Below, one piece after another: positions 13,016 through 15,676 of a stretch of DNA of 15,676 nucleotides. A model generated the notes under the pieces. The model searched no databases, had not been told where the DNA came from, and saw nothing but the letters and a program-made list of their open reading frames with translations. The position numbers and the translations under genes were made by a program. Each line of letters opens with the position of its first letter. The first letter of the stretch is position 1. This DNA is from Guyparkeria sp016278265 (GTDB lineage: Bacteria > Pseudomonadota > Gammaproteobacteria > Halothiobacillales > Halothiobacillaceae): the NCBI RefSeq assembly GCF_044582145.1, contig NZ_JBDODO010000021.1; one strand, given 5' to 3'.

Positions 13016-15676
13016 CGGGGTGAGGTCATCGCTGTGCATGAAGGCCGAGAGCGTGCCTTCGGCGGTCGAGCCGTCCTGATCCTCGACGGTGTAGGTAAAC
13101 GAATCCTGCTCGAACTGGTGCGTGGGGGTGTAGCTCAGTTCGTCAATGACGTAACCAGAGTTGTTGTTGACATCCCCGGTATCCAAGCCCATTTGCAGGT
13201 AGGAGAAGGATTCTGTCGTCTCAATTGCCAGTTCAAAACGGTCGCCGTTGTTATTCACGCCACTGAAGCCGCCTGAGCCAACCACATCGCCGTCATCGTT
13301 GTATGCCGTCCAGAAACCAAACTTTTCCTGCGCTTCGTTGAAACGGTTTATTCCAACCGTGAGCTGGTCCGTACTGTCTTCCAACTGAATTAGTATCGAC
13401 TCGCCGTCATCGATTGTGTTGGCGCCTCCTTTTACCTTTACGCCGACACCGCTTTTCTCGCCTCCATTGAAGGTAATGTTGCCGTTACCTGCGCTCAGAG
13501 CAGTCAGGTCTAGGCCACCGTCGCCCTCCAGCGGGATCGTCGTGCTGGCATCGAAGCCCCAGAGTCCAGCCGTCTGCGTTTCCCAGATCTCAGCTGAACT
13601 GCCCTGGATATTTACCGGCTCAACGGCATTTGCCTGATAGCTGTAGCTCCCGTCACGCTCGGTGGTAAGCGTCCCGTAGTCGCCCCTGATCGTGATCGGA
13701 TCACCGTTTTCCGGCACTTGGTGAGCGATGCCCTCAAAGGTCACCGCCGTCAACGCCAAGTCCACGTCCGCCCCGGCATCATTGTCGAGTACGTTGCCCG
13801 CGGCATCGTCCCCGGCAGTAACGGCAAGCAAGTCGTCTGTTGTGTCGACGCCGTCATCGAGAATGGCAACGTTGAGCGTGGCCTGAGCCGGGGTGCCGTT
13901 CGCATCGGTCAACTCGAGACTGATCGGTTCCTTGTTCAGCGGCTCGCCATTTTCGTTTGTGACCGGGCCGCCGAGCTCGAACTCGTAATCGACCGTGCCG
14001 GAATCTGCATCAAAGCCAGTCAGGCGCAGGGTGTTGCCCTCGGGCGTTTCAATAACCACCGGCGTGTCGTTCAGTGCGGCGAGCTGATCGGCGTCAAGGG
14101 ATACCTGGTCATCGGCGAAGCTGGCATCGCCACTGGTCAGGCTGGCCGCCGCAATCGATAGCGCACCGAGACCGGCCGGTGTGTTCAAGGTGAACTGACC
14201 ATTGGCGATCTTGCCCGGCTCACCTTCGGCAGGCTCCTCACCTGCGCGCGTGCCGTTATCGAGGAAGGCCTCGTTGACTGTGGTTCCTTCTGGGTCGAGC
14301 ACGATAATTGACGGCCCGCCGGTCTCGAATGACGTCGGCACCTCCGTGTTGGTTTCGGGGACGTTGATTTCGACCTTCACGGGGTCGCTTCCGTCTCCGT
14401 CTCCGTCCTTCACGCTGTACAGGAATTCAGCCGCGCTAAAGGTCTTGTAGCTAATGCTGTCGACAAAGTAGTCGCTACTGTCGTTACCTGAACCATTCGA
14501 TTGGTGGCCGTCAGCGTACTCGGTCGCAGTAAAGCGCAATTGATCGAATGCGATCCCGTCAGGCAGGTTGAAGCTGCCGTTGTTTCCTCCGATATCGAAG
14601 TCAACCGGTTCGCCATCGAGGGTCGCCCCATCTACGCCACTGAAGGTCCAGGTGCCTACCTGCTCTCCGTCCAGGTAGGCGTCAACCTGGCCGACTTCCC
14701 CTTCGGTCTTGATCAGGCGGCTGACCGAAATCTCGGCACCATGGGCCGGTCCGTCGAAATCCATGACCAAGGTCTGGGATGTGCCATCCCGGTATCCGAG
14801 TTGGTTGGGAACTTGCTGCTGGATGCCGCCGGGGCTGTCATCTCCAGCCCCGACGCCGTCGTTGCCGTAATTCAGCAATGTATTGTCTTGCTCACCGTCA
14901 TAGCCATAGGCAAAGACGGTTATCCCGGAATCGGCAACCGGTGCCTGGCTGAAATCGATGTTGACTGCATTGCTGCCAGAGCCGTCATCCATCCAGTAGA
15001 AATTGGAAGCGTCGGAAAACTCGGTCCCTTGCTGCGCCGGGGCATAGGTGCCATCACCGTCAACATCGATAAAGAGTGCCCCGCTGTCGGGAACCGAATC
15101 CAGCGTGAAAGTCAGATCGTCGAGGGGCGTTTCTGCATCAGCACCTCCCAGTGTGGGCGAAGCCTCAGGATCATTCCCATCGACCGTTCCATCCACTGAA
15201 AACTGTTTGAACAGAAGTGGGCTCGCCGACACGCCATCTGGAAGAATCGAGTCGGCGTCAAAGACCTCTGCCGTGGTCAACACAGGGTCGGCGACAGGAG
15301 GAGTGTTCAGCGCATACTCGCGGGCAGCGCTGGCGGTGAAGTCGTTACCGGCGTCATCGCTGCCGGTGACAGTCGCGTGGACCGTGTCGTTGTCAGCCAG
15401 CAGGCTGCCCGGTACGTCGTCGATGGTGTACTCGTTGTCGCCATCGACGGTGCCGGTGAATTTCTCGCCGCCGACCGTCAGGGTGACGGTATCGCCCTCG
15501 GTGGCATCCCCACCGACCGAGCCGGTGATGCTGATGGCTTCCTGCCCGGCCTCGTCGCCATCGACGAGGTCATCGCCGGTGACGGGATCGATGGTGATCG
15601 TGGCCGAGGCCTCGGTGTCGACGCCGTACTCACGACCGGCGCTGGCGGTGAAGTCGTTGCCGGCGTCATCGCTGCC
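12584..15676 (-). CDS. Giant RTX adhesin, C-terminal 1,030 residues (5' end outside the window)
   Basis: The frame is open from the right edge to a TGA at 12584-12586, so this is the 3' part of a larger gene. The protein is very acidic, as expected for a calcium-stiffened surface adhesin of the LapA/BpfA type. In order, numbered from the window edge: one full 104-residue Ig-like repeat and the start of a partial one; a cadherin-like module split by inserted domain A; a T1SS-143-like repeat ending ELTDANGTPAQATLNVAILD; a VCBS-like module (GNVLDNDAGAD, YGTLTTERDGSYSYQ) split by inserted domain B; RTX nonapeptides from about 889 (GLAGDDTLT, GGLGDDVFK); and a VCA0849-type secretion domain to the end. 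The signal is uncleaved and read by LapB/LapC. The LapG site should lie near the N-terminus, outside the window. A GTG at 15283 is internal, not the start. Confidence 0.93.
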   Translation of the reverse strand, partial: GSDDAGNDFTASAGREYGVDTEASATITIDPVTGDDLVDGDEAGQEAISITGSVGGDATEGDTVTLTVGGEKFTGTVDGDNEYTIDDVPGSLLADNDTVHATVTGSDDAGNDFTASAAREYALNTPPVADPVLTTAEVFDADSILPDGVSASPLLFKQFSVDGTVDGNDPEASPTLGGADAETPLDDLTFTLDSVPDSGALFIDVDGDGTYAPAQQGTEFSDASNFYWMDDGSGSNAVNIDFSQAPVADSGITVFAYGYDGEQDNTLLNYGNDGVGAGDDSPGGIQQQVPNQLGYRDGTSQTLVMDFDGPAHGAEISVSRLIKTEGEVGQVDAYLDGEQVGTWTFSGVDGATLDGEPVDFDIGGNNGSFNLPDGIAFDQLRFTATEYADGHQSNGSGNDSSDYFVDSISYKTFSAAEFLYSVKDGDGDGSDPVKVEINVPETNTEVPTSFETGGPSIIVLDPEGTTVNEAFLDNGTRAGEEPAEGEPGKIANGQFTLNTPAGLGALSIAAASLTSGDASFADDQVSLDADQLAALNDTPVVIETPEGNTLRLTGFDADSGTVDYEFELGGPVTNENGEPLNKEPISLELTDANGTPAQATLNVAILDDGVDTTDDLLAVTAGDDAAGNVLDNDAGADVDLALTAVTFEGIAHQVPENGDPITIRGDYGTLTTERDGSYSYQANAVEPVNIQGSSAEIWETQTAGLWGFDASTTIPLEGDGGLDLTALSAGNGNITFNGGEKSGVGVKVKGGANTIDDGESILIQLEDSTDQLTVGINRFNEAQEKFGFWTAYNDDGDVVGSGGFSGVNNNGDRFELAIETTESFSYLQMGLDTGDVNNNSGYVIDELSYTPTHQFEQDSFTYTVEDQDGSTAEGTLSAFMHSDDLTPVIGTEGDDALLVGGDADEAFAGLAGDDTLTGGLGDDVFKWTLADQGDTNAPANDVITDFGTGNDVLDLRDLLVDETEQPIGDFLSVAQDGDDLVFQVTHDGGSDGATQTITLQDKSFSDFGGATNSDELIQNMLDSGQLKIDT
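13128..13625 (-). other. Adhesin inserted domain B (beta-rich, putative ligand-binding)
   Basis: About 165 residues between the VCBS half YGTLTTERDGSYSYQANA and the half DSFTYTVEDQDGSTAEG. Features: NITFNGGEKSGVGVKVKGG, DDGESILIQLEDSTDQLTVG, FGFWTAYNDDGDVVGSGGF, FSYLQMGLDTG, then GYVIDELSY. The alternating hydrophobic pattern suggests a jelly-roll-like beta-sandwich similar to carbohydrate-binding domains. The DNA is clearly poorer in G+C than the flanks (57 of 120 bases in 13321-13440). Function is inferred from fold pattern and position only. Confidence 0.5.
14447..14960 (-). other. Adhesin inserted domain A (beta-rich, related to domain B)
   Basis: About 170 residues between NFYWMDDGSG and the cadherin-like half EFLYSVKDGDGDGSDP. 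Features: SGITVFAYGYDG, GYRDGTSQTLVMDFDGPAHG, AEISVSRLIKTEGEVGQVDA, LDGEQVGTWTFSG, FDQLRFTATEYADG, then SDYFVDSISY. Order and spacing of these blocks parallel domain B, ending in the same Y(F/V)(V/I)D(S/E)(I/L)SY motif, so the two look like diverged copies of one fold. A ligand-binding role is inferred. Confidence 0.5.
15314..15676 (-). repeat. Tandem 104-residue Ig-like repeat at the window edge
   Basis: The block GSDDAGNDFTASA(G/A)REY is encoded at 15676-15626 and again exactly 312 bp further on, at 15364-15314. The first 39 bases of the two copies differ at one position. Between them lies ITIDPVTGDDLVDGDEA, ISITGSVGGDATEGDTVTLT, FTGTVDGDNEYTIDDVPGSL, then DNDTVHATVTG, the classic bacterial Ig-like repeat of giant type I-secreted adhesins. 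After the second block the sequence leaves the repeat, so this is the C-terminal end of an array that continues beyond the window. Confidence 0.85.

Noticed and set aside
15281..15283. GTG at 15283 as start of the adhesin
   Set aside because: The frame continues open to the window edge and encodes a clear Ig-like repeat there, so this codon is internal.
1..15676. tRNA or rRNA genes, CRISPR arrays, insertion sequences
   Set aside because: No tRNA T-loop/acceptor pattern, no regularly spaced short repeats and no transposase motif or terminal inverted repeats were found; the only long repeat is the protein-coding adhesin repeat.

Overview
The window looks like a chromosomal segment of a GC-rich gammaproteobacterium. 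The thrS-infC order, the translational style (Shine-Dalgarno sites, 1-4 nt gene overlaps) and the complete Lap-type biofilm adhesin module all fit a marine or halophilic gammaproteobacterium; genus cannot be decided from the sequence alone.

Left part (1-2800, minus strand): the start of the thrS-infC(-rpmI-rplT) translation operon. thrS (737-2644) encodes threonyl-tRNA synthetase and infC (53-601) encodes IF3. infC appears to start at a rare ATC codon behind a strong Shine-Dalgarno site, the kind of start IF3 itself discriminates against. The thrS leader holds a hairpin (2672-2692) that closely resembles a tRNA-Thr anticodon arm: a 7-nt loop with U33, anticodon GGU and A37. This is the signature of an Escherichia coli-like thrS translational operator.

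Middle (3418-9639, plus strand): a type I secretion operon of the Lap class. It has a TolC-like outer membrane factor (lapE), an ABC exporter with a degenerate C39-like domain (lapB) and an HlyD-family membrane fusion protein (lapC). Two further genes are coupled to these by overlaps of 4 and 1 nt: a NarL/LuxR-type regulator whose receiver domain lacks the phosphorylation residues, and a 121-aa conserved protein of unknown function.

Right part (9700-15676, minus strand, convergent with the secretion operon): in transcription order, the 3' part of a giant RTX adhesin gene (open at the window edge), lapG (periplasmic calcium-dependent cysteine protease) and lapD (inner membrane c-di-GMP receptor with degenerate GGDEF and EAL domains). 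By analogy with Pseudomonas fluorescens, LapBCE export the adhesin. LapG cuts its N-terminal retention module when c-di-GMP is low, and c-di-GMP-bound LapD sequesters LapG and so keeps the adhesin on the surface.

The visible C-terminal 1,030 residues of the adhesin contain one complete 104-residue Ig-like repeat, a T1SS-143-like repeat, VCBS/cadherin-like modules and RTX nonapeptides with a VCA0849-type secretion domain. They also hold two roughly 165-residue beta-rich domains, related to each other, each apparently inserted inside a cadherin/VCBS-like module. These look like the ligand-binding heads of the adhesin and are the most likely place for new biology in the window.
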